Shown: positions 1 to 8,874 of the stretch, one piece after another
Layout of the letters: each line of letters starts with the position of its first letter
Position numbering within the stretch: position 1 is the stretch's first letter
Assembly: GCF_009689005.1 (NCBI RefSeq)
Contig: NZ_AP021879.1
Span: 6,419,724-6,483,723 of the forward strand
DNA length: 64,000 nt
From: Desulfosarcina ovata subsp. ovata
Lineage (GTDB): Bacteria > Desulfobacterota > Desulfobacteria > Desulfobacterales > Desulfosarcinaceae
Direction of reading: 5' to 3'
Position numbers and translations under genes: made by a program
Notes under the pieces: model-generated
Databases searched by the model: none
What the model saw: the letters and a program-made list of their open reading frames with translations, nothing else
Told to the model about the DNA's origin: nothing

Positions 1-3
1 GGA

Positions 4-1188
4 ATGACGGCCTTGATGTCAAACAAAACCCGAACATTTCTGATGGCGCTGGGGACCATCGTGGGTATCGGTGCCCTGACCGTCATCCTTTTTATCAGCG
101 CCGGTACAAAGCGGGAGGTGGCGCAGAAAGCGGAACGCTTCGGCGCCCGGGCCATTCTGATCGTTCCCGCCCACGGTAAAATGAGCCAGGCTGTCGGCGG
201 GAAATCAGCGGAAGCCAAACTGAAAATGGCAGACGCAAAGGCCATTGCCGACCAGATCGAGGGGTTGGAGGGGATTTCGGCCTCAACGTCGCGGTACAGC
301 CAACCGGTCAAGGCGGGCGCGGTCCAGACCACAACCAACGTGGACGCGGTCGAGGCCAACTGGCATTTCGTTTGGGATTGGCCCGTGGCGTCCGGCGCGC
401 CCATCACGCAAACGGACGTGGATAAATTGTCCCGGGTCTGTGTTTTGGGCACCACGCCCAAAGTGGAACTTTTCGGTGACGCCGATCCCATCGGGACTGA
501 AATCCTGATCGGCAACGTCTGGTTCAAGGTCAAGGGGGTCCTGGCGTCACGGGGCATCACCGGAACCGGGCATGACCGGGACCGGCGGATCGTCATTCCC
601 TTCAGTACCGGGATGAGACGGCTTTTCAACCAGCAGCACATCAGCAATATCCGGGTCAAGGTAAACGCGGATTACGATCTGGACGCAACGGCCCGATCCA
701 TCGAGGCGTTGCTCTATCAACGGCATAACATCGATCCCGCCATCGAATCGGTTTTCACGGTTTTTTCCACCAACAGTCTGGTCAAGCGATTCGAAGGGGT
801 TTCCGAAACCGTATCCCGGCTTCTGATTGCCCTGTGTGGCCTCTCTTTTCTGGTGGGCGGCCTGGTACTGATGAACATCATGCTCATTTCGGTGGCGGAG
901 CGGAAGGCGGAAATCGGCTTGCGCAAGGCCCTGGGTGCCGCCCGCCGGGACATACTGGTGCAGTTTTTGATGGAAGCCGTCGCCGTAAACGGCCTGGGCC
1001 TGGTTTTGGGGTGGTGCCTTGGCATGCTGACGGCCTGGATAATTGCCCGGTTTACCCAAATCCCGGTTGCGCCTTCCGTCTTGTCCTTTGTGTTGGGTGG
1101 CGTCTTCTCCGTGGGCGTGGCCCTTGTGTTTAGCTTGCAGCCGGCCCGCCGGGCGGCCAATCTGGATCCGGTGGAGGCCATTCGGTGA
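4..1188 (+). CDS. MacB/FtsX-type ABC transporter permease (first of two)
   Basis: Inner-membrane permease of an ABC exporter of the MacB/FtsX type, which couples cytoplasmic ATP hydrolysis to export through an outer-membrane channel. The N-terminus has the usual pattern of a short cytoplasmic stretch (NKTRTFL) and one transmembrane helix (about residues 13-35). A long periplasmic domain (about 36-265) follows, then three C-terminal helices with the family signature AERKAEIGLRKALGA near residue 300. The reading frame is open to the window edge, so a few N-terminal codons may be missing. Its stop overlaps the GTG start of the next permease by 4 bp, so the two are translationally coupled. The ATPase and adaptor are expected upstream, outside the window. 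The substrate is unknown. Confidence 0.88.
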   Translation: MTALMSNKTRTFLMALGTIVGIGALTVILFISAGTKREVAQKAERFGARAILIVPAHGKMSQAVGGKSAEAKLKMADAKAIADQIEGLEGISASTSRYSQPVKAGAVQTTTNVDAVEANWHFVWDWPVASGAPITQTDVDKLSRVCVLGTTPKVELFGDADPIGTEILIGNVWFKVKGVLASRGITGTGHDRDRRIVIPFSTGMRRLFNQQHISNIRVKVNADYDLDATARSIEALLYQRHNIDPAIESVFTVFSTNSLVKRFEGVSETVSRLLIALCGLSFLVGGLVLMNIMLISVAERKAEIGLRKALGAARRDILVQFLMEAVAVNGLGLVLGWCLGMLTAWIIARFTQIPVAPSVLSFVLGGVFSVGVALVFSLQPARRAANLDPVEAIR

Positions 1189-2399
1189 ACTGGCTGGCCA
1201 ATTCGGCATTGTCCGTTGAGGTTTTGGCCGGACACCGGCTGAGAACGGCGTTGAGTCTGTCCGGTATCGTGATCGGTGTCGCCTCGGTGATCATCATGAT
1301 TGCCGTCGGTATGGGGGCCGAAAGAAAGGTCATCGAGAGAATCGAAGCCATGGGCACGAATCTGATCGTGGTAACCAACGATCAGACACGCAAAAGCGGA
1401 GGCACCGTCAGACGCATCCAAGCGGCAAAGACCCTCAAACAGAGCGATGTCAGCGCCATTGCGGCCCGGTGCCCATCCGTGAGCAAGGCGGCCGGTTCCA
1501 TCCGGCGATCCATCATCCTGCGCTACAAAGGCAACACGGTCAAAACCACCCTCGTGGGCCTGGCGCCCGACGGTTTTTCCATTTGCCGCCTGGTGCCGGA
1601 AGCGGGTCGTCTCTACGGCGCAGCCGAAGAGCGATCCCGGCGGCGCGTGGCGGTCTTTGCCCCGACGGCCGCCGGCAACACCTTTGGGGGCGCAACAGGG
1701 GTGGGTGAAGCCGTTCGTCTCGGACGGCAGCCGTTTCGCAGCATCGGACGCACCGCTCCCAAAGGGGCCGACTTCAACGGTACCGACATGGACGACAGGG
1801 TCTTTGTGCCCCTGGCCACGGCCATGCGACGTCTGGTGAACGTCGATTATCTGGACACCATATTTGCCCAAGCCGCCGATGGCGTCCCCTTGCACGTGGC
1901 CGAAGAGGAGATCAAAACCGTTTTGCGTCAGCGGCATCGTTTGGGTAACCGGGCCGATGACTTCTCCGTTTACAACCAACTGGACCTCATCCGCCTGCAT
2001 AAGGAGACGGCCCGTTCGTTGACCCTGTTGATCGTCACCGTGGCCGCCTTGAGTTGGGTGGTGGGCGGCGTGGGGATTCTGGCCGTCATGCTCATGGCCG
2101 TAAGGGAACGACGTTCGGAAATCGGTCTTCGGCGCGCGTTGGGGGCAAAGGCCGGGGACGTATTGTGGCAGTTTGTTTTCGAGGCCGTCATCCTGGCGCT
2201 GGCAGGCGCCGTGAGCGGGTTCATACTGGGCCTTGTGGGCATCTGGATCACCCATGCGGCCGGCTGGGGGCCCACGCTGATCCCCTGGCCGGCGGCTTTT
2301 CTGGCCGTGGGCGCTTCCATTTTCCTGGGGTTTGCATGCGGGGTTTATCCGGCCATCAAAGCGTCACGACTAAGCCCGGTCGTGGCCTTGAAACTGTAA
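1185..2399 (+). CDS. MacB/FtsX-type ABC transporter permease (second of two)
   Basis: Second permease half of the exporter, 404 residues starting at a GTG that overlaps the TGA of the previous gene. It has the same architecture: an N-terminal helix (HRLRTALSLSGIVIGVAS), a large periplasmic domain, and three C-terminal helices with the repeated family motif RERRSEIGLRRALGAKAGD near residue 305. It probably forms a heterodimer with the first permease on one ATPase. A palindromic miniature element lies directly downstream, between this gene and the TolC-like gene of the same presumed operon. Start choice is supported by the ATGA-like stop/start overlap. Confidence 0.88.
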   Translation: MNWLANSALSVEVLAGHRLRTALSLSGIVIGVASVIIMIAVGMGAERKVIERIEAMGTNLIVVTNDQTRKSGGTVRRIQAAKTLKQSDVSAIAARCPSVSKAAGSIRRSIILRYKGNTVKTTLVGLAPDGFSICRLVPEAGRLYGAAEERSRRRVAVFAPTAAGNTFGGATGVGEAVRLGRQPFRSIGRTAPKGADFNGTDMDDRVFVPLATAMRRLVNVDYLDTIFAQAADGVPLHVAEEEIKTVLRQRHRLGNRADDFSVYNQLDLIRLHKETARSLTLLIVTVAALSWVVGGVGILAVMLMAVRERRSEIGLRRALGAKAGDVLWQFVFEAVILALAGAVSGFILGLVGIWITHAAGWGPTLIPWPAAFLAVGASIFLGFACGVYPAIKASRLSPVVALKL

Positions 2400-2541
2400 G
2401 ATCCTGTTTGATAAACCCGTCTAAGGCCCGCTAACGGCGTTGGAAAGTGTCTCAAAATGCTCGAATATTACTTATATGCGCCGCTTTTGAGGCCCTTTCC
2501 GCCTTGTTAGCGGGCCTGATCCAGATTTCTCAAACAGGATC
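2400..2541. repeat. Palindromic miniature element, family 1, copy 1
   Basis: An imperfect inverted repeat of about 142 bp. The outer ends GATCCTGTTTG and CAAACAGGATC are perfectly complementary, and most of the interior pairs as well (for example GGCCCGCTAAC with GTTAGCGGGCC). A clearly homologous copy lies at 24101-24240. This copy has no convincing target-site duplication, so it may be old. It encodes nothing and could fold into a long hairpin in the exporter mRNA. Confidence 0.85.
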
Positions 2542-2561
2542 CAAAGAAAATCTATTCACCT

Positions 2562-4217
2562 ATGAAACCTCTATCCAAATCGATTTTCTCATTTCGCCCG
2601 CTCCTGTTCGTCGGGGTGCTGGGGGGGTGTCTCACCATGTCGTCATGCGCCGTTGTGGAAAGCGGCATTGACCGAACCGTCGACGGTCCGGTTTTTCCTG
2701 CGGACACTTGCGTGACCATGCAAACCGATGACGCACCCTTACCTGTCTCTCCACCCCCGTCGCCGTCTCTCACAGTGTCGCTTCCCTTGACGCTCACCAC
2801 CACCGATGCCATCCTGCTGACACTCCAAAACAACTGGGCGCTGATGGTCGAGCAGCTGAATCCTGCCGTTCAAAATACTTTTGAGGATACGGAACGGGCG
2901 GTTTTCGATCCTGAAGCCACCGTTGAAATAAGCGGCGGGCGAACCGACGGAAAAAGCCAGTCAAGTACGAGTGCCGGGATCAGGGATTTCTCCGAGGTTG
3001 AGGCACTGGGCGTTATTTCCCTTGAGCAATACTTCCCCACGGGCACCACCGTAACCCTTGAAGGCAAGGCCGAACTGGATGACTACTCCCTCTATCGAGA
3101 CGCCTTATACTGGTCCCGGCTGGGATTGACGGTCAATCAGGCCCTTCTGAGGGGATCGGGAACCACGGTAAACCTGGCACGACTCCGGCAGGCCCGCCTG
3201 GATACCCGCATGTCGGAATATGAGCTGCGGGGGTTCACCCAGTCGCTGGTGGCACAGACGGAAGAAGCCTATTGGGACTATGCGCTGGCAAAACGTCAGG
3301 TGGAAATCTATGAGGAGTCGCTCAACGTCGCTCGAGACCAGTTGCACGAGACCCTGACCCTGATTGAGGTGGGACGATTGGCAGAATCCGAACTGCCCGC
3401 CAGTCAGGCGGAACTGGCCAGCCAGGAACAGGGCCTGATCGACGCGCGGAGCAAGCGGAAGACCACACGGTTGCAGCTGCTGCGCCTGCTCAATCCACCG
3501 GGCGCGAATCTCTGGGAAAGGGAGGTCGATCTGATCTATCAACCCACCCTGCCCGACGTCAAACTGGACCCGGTTCAGGCGTATATGGAAATGGCCAACC
3601 GGTTACGTCCCCTTTTAAATGAAGCCCGGCTGCAACTGCTGCGAGATGACCTTGAGGTGGTCAAGACCAGGAACGGTCTTTTGCCGGCATTGGATCTGTT
3701 CGTCAGCCTGGGTAAGAGTGGGTATGCCGATTCCTTCGGCCGATCTGTCCAGAACATGGACGAGGACGATTACGATGCATATGTGGGCGTGCGATTTCAA
3801 TATCCTTTTTTCAACCGGGCGCCGCAATCCGACTATCGGCGCGCCATGTTGAACCGGGAACAGGCGCAAAAAGCCTTGGATAACCTATCGCAGCTTGTGG
3901 AACTGGATGTTCGCACCGCTTATGTGGAAGTCAACCGGGCAAGGGAACAGATCAAGGCCTCCGCTACCACAAGGCTTTTCAGCGAGGAAAGCCTTCGCGT
4001 TGAAACAGAAAAACTGCGCGTGGGAAAATCGACCGGTCTTTTGGTGGCGCGGGCCCAGAGGGATTTGTTGATCAACAGGATTTCGGAAGTGGAAGCCCTT
4101 GTCAACTACATCAAAGCCCTGATTCATCTCTATCAGCAGGATGGATCCTTGCTCGAACGTCGGGGTGTTGTCGCTCCTGGGAGGGAAACAGTAAATTTTT
4201 CCCGGGTGATGCCCTGA
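2562..4217 (+). CDS. TolC-family outer membrane efflux lipoprotein
   Basis: Outer-membrane channel partner of the ABC exporter upstream. It is 551 residues with a lipoprotein-type N-terminus: a hydrophobic stretch, then Cys candidates in GGCLTMSSC near residues 23-30. Two OEP repeats follow, of long amphipathic helices. Typical signatures include AEEAYWDYALAKRQVE near residue 220 and LDVRTAYVEVNRAREQI near 450. TolC-family proteins trimerise into a beta-barrel plus periplasmic alpha-tunnel. Order permease-permease-TolC supports a tripartite export pump; the substrate is unknown. The stop codon lies inside a terminator hairpin. Confidence 0.85.
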   Translation: MKPLSKSIFSFRPLLFVGVLGGCLTMSSCAVVESGIDRTVDGPVFPADTCVTMQTDDAPLPVSPPPSPSLTVSLPLTLTTTDAILLTLQNNWALMVEQLNPAVQNTFEDTERAVFDPEATVEISGGRTDGKSQSSTSAGIRDFSEVEALGVISLEQYFPTGTTVTLEGKAELDDYSLYRDALYWSRLGLTVNQALLRGSGTTVNLARLRQARLDTRMSEYELRGFTQSLVAQTEEAYWDYALAKRQVEIYEESLNVARDQLHETLTLIEVGRLAESELPASQAELASQEQGLIDARSKRKTTRLQLLRLLNPPGANLWEREVDLIYQPTLPDVKLDPVQAYMEMANRLRPLLNEARLQLLRDDLEVVKTRNGLLPALDLFVSLGKSGYADSFGRSVQNMDEDDYDAYVGVRFQYPFFNRAPQSDYRRAMLNREQAQKALDNLSQLVELDVRTAYVEVNRAREQIKASATTRLFSEESLRVETEKLRVGKSTGLLVARAQRDLLINRISEVEALVNYIKALIHLYQQDGSLLERRGVVAPGRETVNFSRVMP

Positions 4218-4231
4218 TCAGGGCATCTTTA
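4208..4231 (+). terminator. Rho-independent terminator after the TolC-like gene
   Basis: Perfect palindrome GATGCCCTGATCAGGGCATC followed by TTTAT. The stop codon of the TolC-like gene lies inside the hairpin. It probably ends the exporter operon. Confidence 0.6.
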
Positions 4232-4302
4232 TGCGCTTACCCTGAACCCCAAGCCCTTTGGACTTGACAGAAGAAAACAGGCTCAATACGAGAAAACAAT
4301 TT

Positions 4303-4476
4303 CAGGTGCTCTGCGGAGCTTAATAGGGAACCCCGTGAAAATCGGGGACAGGCCCACTGCTGTAACCCCTTGCCGGCAGGAAATACGCCGGAACCCGAAC
4401 GCTTTCATGCGCCACTGTTCCAATGGGATGGAAGGCCGCGGTCGGGGAGGGGAAGTCAGAAGACCTGCCTGAGATA
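4303..4476 (+). promoter_or_regulatory. Cobalamin (B12) riboswitch, copy 1
   Basis: Conserved blocks of the cobalamin aptamer appear in order: GGTGCTCTGCGGAGC (P2 hairpin), AATAGGGAA, CCCCGTGAAAATCGGGGAC (P3), ACTGCTGTAACCC, GCCACTG and the 3' B12-box block AAGTCAGAAGACCTGCC. A terminator follows about 60 nt later, so transcriptional OFF control by adenosylcobalamin or another corrinoid is likely. It sits 150 nt upstream of a start codon with a strong Shine-Dalgarno. The gene it once controlled is a broken TonB-receptor/CobN remnant, so this may be an orphan switch. Confidence 0.93.
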
Positions 4477-4538
4477 TTAAGGCGTAGACTTCCGGGGTGG
4501 AAGTACGCACGCCAGGATCTTGAGGATAAAAAAGGGAC

Positions 4539-4581
4539 ATCCCCGGATCGAATCGTTGATCGGTCCGGGGATTTTTGTTTT
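4539..4581 (+). terminator. Riboswitch-associated intrinsic terminator
   Basis: Stem ATCCCCGGA pairs with TCCGGGGAT and is followed by TTTTTGTTTT. Its position just after the aptamer fits the expression platform of a cobalamin-responsive transcription terminator. Confidence 0.75.
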
Positions 4582-4624
4582 CCCCGGACCAACCGGCTTA
4601 CATTTATCTATAGGAGGTTGTTTC

Positions 4625-4787
4625 TTGAATCTGCAAAAAGTCGTCCGATGGGTTGTCGCGGGGTTGATGTTGTGCGTTTCTCCTGCCTTTGGTGAGAATA
4701 GTGACAGTGCTGAAGAGACGGTTTCCGAACTAGACACGATGGTGGTGACCGCCTGAAGAGTTGCGGAAGAAATCGAGGATGTGACTT
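4625..4787 (+). pseudogene. Remnant: N-terminus of a TonB-dependent receptor
   Basis: A perfect Shine-Dalgarno (AGGAGG) stands 7 nt before a TTG start. The frame gives a signal peptide (VVRWVVAGLMLCVSPAFG) and a TonB-box region (LDTMVVTA), as in BtuB/HmuR-type receptors. A TGA follows at 4754-4756, and the frame then continues RVAEEIEDVTST, the expected next residues of such receptors. The sequence then switches abruptly to a CobN-like protein. The receptor plug and barrel are gone, so this is a deletion remnant carrying a nonsense mutation. It follows the cobalamin riboswitch, so the original operon was probably a B12-regulated TonB receptor plus CobN-like gene. Confidence 0.8.
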
Positions 4788-5754
4788 CAACTTATGCATC
4801 CTTCATGGAATCCGCCCTGGCGATCAGCGATGCATACCGAACCGGCCTCATCAAGGATTTGACCTTACTGGACGCCACCTGCGCGTCCGTCACTGCGCGG
4901 TTGAGCGGCAGGAGCGACATCGCGCCCATGGACATGTCCGCCGTCCCCTTGCCCAAGGTTTTCAAGCCCATGGATGGCAAGCCGCCGGTGGAGATTCTGA
5001 TCACCTTCGGCTTGAAGTTCGCCTCCACCATCACCGACGAGCTGCGGCAGGGGCTGGTGGACTTGAACGTTCCGGTGGTCAATGTCATTCGCCCCTATCT
5101 CGAAAGCATCGATGCGTGGTGCTAAAGCGAGGTGGGATTTGGACCCTTTTTGAAGTGAGTTGGGCCGTGGCCACCCCGGAATTCTCCGGGACCATCGAAC
5201 CCACCCCCCTGATCGGAAAAACCCAAATCCTCGATCCGGACACCGGACGCCGCCTGATGGTCCACGACACCATCGACGAGACCGTGGATCATTTCATCCC
5301 GCGCCTGAAGAAATGGGTCGTCCTGCAACGTAAGCCCAATTCCGAGAAGAAGGTCGCCATCCTCTATTTGATAGGGGTGGAACCGGTTTGGGACGCCATG
5401 GGTCGCGTCAAGGGTAGGCGGGTCATTCCGGGATCCCGGCTGGGGCGTCCGCGTATCGATGTGCTGATTAATCCGTCGGGACTTTACCGGGATGTGTTTC
5501 CCGACAAGCTGATCTTCCTGGACGAGGCGGTTCAAAAAGCCATGGTTCAGACGGATATTGAGAATTTGCTCGCCAAAAACAAGGCGATCATTAAAAAAGC
5601 ACTGATGGACGCGGGCATCGGCGAAAAAGAGGCCGAAACCCAGTCGCGTTTCCGCATTTTTACCGAAAAGGTTGGCTCTTACATCAAAAAACAATTGAGA
5701 TTTGCCGATCGCTACGCGCTGAGAAAAAGCCAACTGGTTTGCTATGTTAAATAG
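4788..5754 (+). pseudogene. Remnant of a CobN/HmuS-like large chelatase gene
   Basis: Two open stretches (4781-5125 and 5116-5754) in different frames together resemble a CobN-family protein with pieces missing. The first contains PPVEILITFGLKFASTITDE. The second begins after a stop and a frameshift near 5122-5160 with EVSWAVATPEFSGTIEPT, which aligns with the same region of the intact HmuS-like protein at 26387-30574. After KKVAILYL it jumps straight to EPVWDAMGRVKGR and RPRIDVLINPSGLYRDVFPD, so about 480 residues are deleted. It ends before the conserved C-terminal half. It is more divergent than the other two copies in the window, so it is a separate paralogue rather than a recent duplicate. 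Confidence 0.85.
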
Positions 5755-5808
5755 CGTCCTGGAATATAAGCCGTGCAAACCACTACTGAAATGATCGATC
5801 AAGGGCGG

Positions 5809-5835
5809 GTGCTCCCATGCAGAGCATGGGAGCAC
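5809..5835. repeat. Short perfect palindrome (hairpin)
   Basis: GTGCTCCCATGC and GCATGGGAGCAC are perfect complements around a 3-nt loop. It lies between the CobN remnant and the convergent znuA-like gene, so it could end transcription from either side. A related hairpin is at 30621-30686, suggesting a dispersed palindromic repeat. Confidence 0.6.
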
Positions 5836-5881
5836 GATAAGCGATTGATCGAGGCTAACCGCTCACCTTGCCTGCGACCTC

Positions 5882-6850
5882 TCATCGCAATGCCATCTTG
5901 AATTTCTCGGCGACCATGAGCAGGTTGGCCGCCCAATCCTCGGCTAGCGGGTCGGCAGGTACGACCTGACCGTGGATTGCCCTGGCGATTTGCTCGGCGC
6001 TTTTGGTGGAGAACTGAGGCTGTACGAAAATAACATTGATCCTGCTTTTTCGGGCATGTTCGATCAGGTGCTGCAATTGCTCGGGCTTGGGGGCTTTACC
6101 TTCGATTTCGACGGGCACCTGGCGGAGTCCGTAGGCATGGGCAAAATACCCCCAGGCCGGGTGAAAAACCATGAACTGAAACCCTTGCCGGCCGGCAAAG
6201 GTCTGCTTCAACTGCGTGTCCAGTTTATCAATGGTCGCTTCGAAACGCCGATAATTTGCCTCGTAAACGCTTCCGTGGGCCGGATCCATCGCCTGTAGGG
6301 CAGCCATGATCGTGCGCGCCTGAATCTTTACCAACGGTGGGGACAGCCAGATGTGGGGATCGAGCCCCTCTTGAGAATGATGGTGCCCTCCCCCGTGGTC
6401 CAGGTCTGCATGGCCTTCATCTTCATGATGATCATGCCCCTCATTGTGATCCGCTTCGACCGCTTCGTGGTGTTCATCCTCCTCATGGTGATGATCGCCG
6501 ACCATGGAAAGCTTCTCGATGCCTTTATCCGTATGCACCACTGTCATGTCGGGACTCGCGGCGGCGAACTTGGCCAGCCAGACGTTCTCAAAGGGTACGC
6601 CGATGGAAAAATAAATCCTGGCATTCGAAAGCTCGGCCATCTGTCGGGGTTTGGGTTCATAGGTGGCGGGACTGGCGCCCGGCTGAACCATGACCTGAAC
6701 GTCAACCCGATCCTTGCCAATTTGTTGCACAAAAAATTTCTGGGGAATGATGCTGACGAAAACGGGAATTTTCTCCACGGCATACCCGTAACTTGAAAGT
6801 AACAAGAATATAAACATATAGAAAAAGATAACGACAATTCGGCGGTTCAT
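5882..6850 (-). CDS. znuA: Zinc-type ABC transporter substrate-binding protein (ZnuA-like)
   Basis: Periplasmic cluster-A1 binding protein delivering Zn2+ (possibly Mn2+) to an ABC importer. It is 322 residues with a signal peptide (residues 1-24) and the family block GASPATYEPKPRQM near 58-72. A His/Asp/Glu-rich loop (about 118-165, many HH, HD and HE pairs) is typical of ZnuA metal-scavenging loops. DPHIWLSP near 170 carries a conserved ligand His. The first ligand His of classic ZnuA (PHxYEP) is Ala here (PATYEP), so the coordination sphere may differ. No znuB or znuC lies nearby. It is divergent from the 7222-11007 operon, with a palindrome between them. Confidence 0.87.
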   Translation of the reverse strand: MNRRIVVIFFYMFIFLLLSSYGYAVEKIPVFVSIIPQKFFVQQIGKDRVDVQVMVQPGASPATYEPKPRQMAELSNARIYFSIGVPFENVWLAKFAAASPDMTVVHTDKGIEKLSMVGDHHHEEDEHHEAVEADHNEGHDHHEDEGHADLDHGGGHHHSQEGLDPHIWLSPPLVKIQARTIMAALQAMDPAHGSVYEANYRRFEATIDKLDTQLKQTFAGRQGFQFMVFHPAWGYFAHAYGLRQVPVEIEGKAPKPEQLQHLIEHARKSRINVIFVQPQFSTKSAEQIARAIHGQVVPADPLAEDWAANLLMVAEKFKMALR

Positions 6851-7221
6851 TTGATTCTCCTGTTAGCGTTGGTGTTGCTGTGTGATGGTGACCGTATCTG
6901 CAACTTTTTTGCGTATACCTTGCATCTCCCATTTTTAAAATTTGGGTCAAGGGACAAACGGCTTGAAAGCCGTCTCTCAGATGATGGAAAATGACTATAT
7001 TTTATTTATTTTTTTATCCAATTCCAAACAAGAATCCAGGGACGATTCAGATGCGTCTTAACCCAAACCAAAGATGAAATGGTTGATATGCAAATTTATT
7101 GCATTAAATTGGAATTTGCAATATGTACCCGTGGAAAAAGTGGGATATTCGCATTCGGATCGTTTTTTTCGTGGGCATGCCCCCCCTTACAACCGTCACT
7201 GGAGAGGAAAGACCGGAAACA
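6851..7221. other. Divergent intergenic region between znuA-like and hydantoinase-like genes
   Basis: This 371-bp AT-rich gap must hold the promoters of two divergent transcription units. It contains a small hairpin (ACGGCTTGAAAGCCGT near 6958) and the palindrome at 7088-7104 described separately. No small gene is evident. Confidence 0.5.
7088..7104. promoter_or_regulatory. Candidate metal-regulator (Zur-type) operator
   Basis: The 17-bp sequence ATGCAAATTTATTGCAT is a perfect inverted repeat (ATGCAA, 5-nt spacer, TTGCAT). A related half-site TTGCAA/TATTGCA pattern continues to about 7126. It lies between the znuA-like gene and the divergent operon. Fur-family zinc repressors bind palindromes of this size and AT content, so a shared Zur operator is a reasonable guess. 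The assignment rests only on symmetry and context. Confidence 0.35.
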
Positions 7222-8865
7222 ATGCAAACGGCAACGCTCAAGCCAGCCTACGGCATCGGTATCGATACGGGTGGCACCTATACCGATGCGGTGCTCTTCG
7301 ATCTTTCCCGCCGGGCAGTGGTCAGAAGCGCAAAGCGCCCGACCGTGCATCATGATCTGCGGCAGGGAATCATCGATGTGCTGGACGATATCGTTTCCGG
7401 CCAGGAAACCGAACAAATCAGGACGATCGCCTTTTCCACGACCCTGGCCACCAATGCGATCGTCGAGGGACGCGGCGCAGACGTGGGCCTGATCGTCATC
7501 GGCCAGGTAAAACCGTTCGAGGCACCGGTGGTTTCAACTTGCTATGTGGATGGGGGGCATGACCACATGGGAAGAGAAGTAAAGCCTCTGGATATCGAAC
7601 GGATCGTTGACGCGGTGGCCGGAATGAAGAGCCATGTGACCGGTTATGCCATTGCCGGTGCCATGAGCATCGAGAACCCGGCCCATGAGCAAGTAGCGGC
7701 CAAGGCGGTGGAACTGACCGATCCCCAACCGGTTTTTTGTTCCCACGCCATCAGTTCCCGGGCGGGCATCCGCGAGCGCGCTGCCACGGCGGTTCTCCAC
7801 GCCCGCCTGAGACCGGTTATCCAGGCATTCGTCGACCATGCCGAGCAATTGTTGGAGCATCGACACATCAGTGCTGAAATACGGATGATTCACGGCGACG
7901 CCACGGCCATCGATCTGCGCCAGGCAGCCTTGCGCGCCGCCAGCACCGTGGCCAGCGGTCCGGCGGCAACGGCCTATTTCGGCGCAAAATCCAGCGTAGC
8001 CAAAACGGCGTTGGTCGTCGACGTCGGCGGCACCACCACGGATATCACCCTGATCAAAGACGGAAGACCGCTGATTTCATGCGACGGCAGCCTTATCGAT
8101 CGCTGGCGGACCCATGTTGACGCGGTGGATATGCACACGGTGGGAATTGGCGGAGACAGCCTGGTTGCGGTGAACCGTTCGGGAGGGATCACCGTCGGCC
8201 CCCGCCGGGTTCAACCGCTGTGCATGGCAAACGGCATTCCCGACCCGGCAGACTGGATCGGTGCGGACGACCGCAACCGCTGGATTCTCGCTACCGATCG
8301 CAGGCAGAATGAAGCTGCACCAACCGATCCGATCCTGACGTACCTGAAACCCCGCGGTGCCACCCCCGCCGACGTGATGGATGGTTTGGGCATGTCAGAC
8401 CTGGGTCTGGATCGCCGACTCGAAGCGCTCACATTTAACCATCAGGCAAGAGAAATCGGGTTCACCCCCACCGACGCGCTGCATGCTCTTGGCAAGCTTC
8501 ATATCGGCGATAAGGCACGTAGCATTTCCGGCGCGGCGGTACTGGCCGGACTTGACAACCAGCCGCTCGAAACGTTTTGCCGCCGGGTGATCGACCTCAC
8601 GCAGCAAAAAATCGCCGACACCATTATCGGCTACGTCTATCACCAGCAAACCGGCAAGCCCATGAGCAATCTGACCGGCACGAACCAAAAAGAGGCCCTG
8701 CTCTCCTTTTCCTTTAAACTGGGTGTCCCCATCGTTGGCATCGGCGCCGCAGCCCGTGAAATCCTCCCTGATGTGGCCAGGCGGCTGCAAACACAACTCA
8801 TTCTGCCACCCCATTTCGAAGTCGGCAATGCCTTGGGCGCGATCCTGATTGCCCGGCAAGCCTGA
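7222..8865 (+). CDS. Hydantoinase/oxoprolinase-family protein
   Basis: ASKHA-fold ATPase-like enzyme related to N-methylhydantoinase A and 5-oxoprolinase, which hydrolyse cyclic amides using ATP. The N-terminal phosphate-1 motif GIGIDTGGTYTDAVLFD opens the protein, and ALVVDVGGTTTDITLIKDG near residue 275 supplies phosphate-2. A C-terminal block GVPIVGIGAAAREILPDVA lies near 500. The ATG at 7222 (547 residues) is chosen because the ASKHA motif normally lies within about 20 residues of the start and a GGAGAGGAAA tract precedes it; the upstream extension is not family-like. No hydantoinase B subunit is present. It heads an operon with two membrane proteins, so its true substrate is unknown. Confidence 0.8.
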   Translation: MQTATLKPAYGIGIDTGGTYTDAVLFDLSRRAVVRSAKRPTVHHDLRQGIIDVLDDIVSGQETEQIRTIAFSTTLATNAIVEGRGADVGLIVIGQVKPFEAPVVSTCYVDGGHDHMGREVKPLDIERIVDAVAGMKSHVTGYAIAGAMSIENPAHEQVAAKAVELTDPQPVFCSHAISSRAGIRERAATAVLHARLRPVIQAFVDHAEQLLEHRHISAEIRMIHGDATAIDLRQAALRAASTVASGPAATAYFGAKSSVAKTALVVDVGGTTTDITLIKDGRPLISCDGSLIDRWRTHVDAVDMHTVGIGGDSLVAVNRSGGITVGPRRVQPLCMANGIPDPADWIGADDRNRWILATDRRQNEAAPTDPILTYLKPRGATPADVMDGLGMSDLGLDRRLEALTFNHQAREIGFTPTDALHALGKLHIGDKARSISGAAVLAGLDNQPLETFCRRVIDLTQQKIADTIIGYVYHQQTGKPMSNLTGTNQKEALLSFSFKLGVPIVGIGAAAREILPDVARRLQTQLILPPHFEVGNALGAILIARQA

Positions 8866-8874
8866 GGAGCAACA

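Noticed and set aside
717..2255. 512-codon minus-strand ORF
   Set aside because: Antisense to the two ABC permeases; composition is His/Gln/Pro-rich, as is typical of shadows.
4754..4756. TGA in the TonB-receptor remnant as a second selenocysteine
   Set aside because: The position is not a Cys in receptors, no bSECIS-like hairpin follows, and the gene is otherwise wrecked. It is a nonsense mutation.
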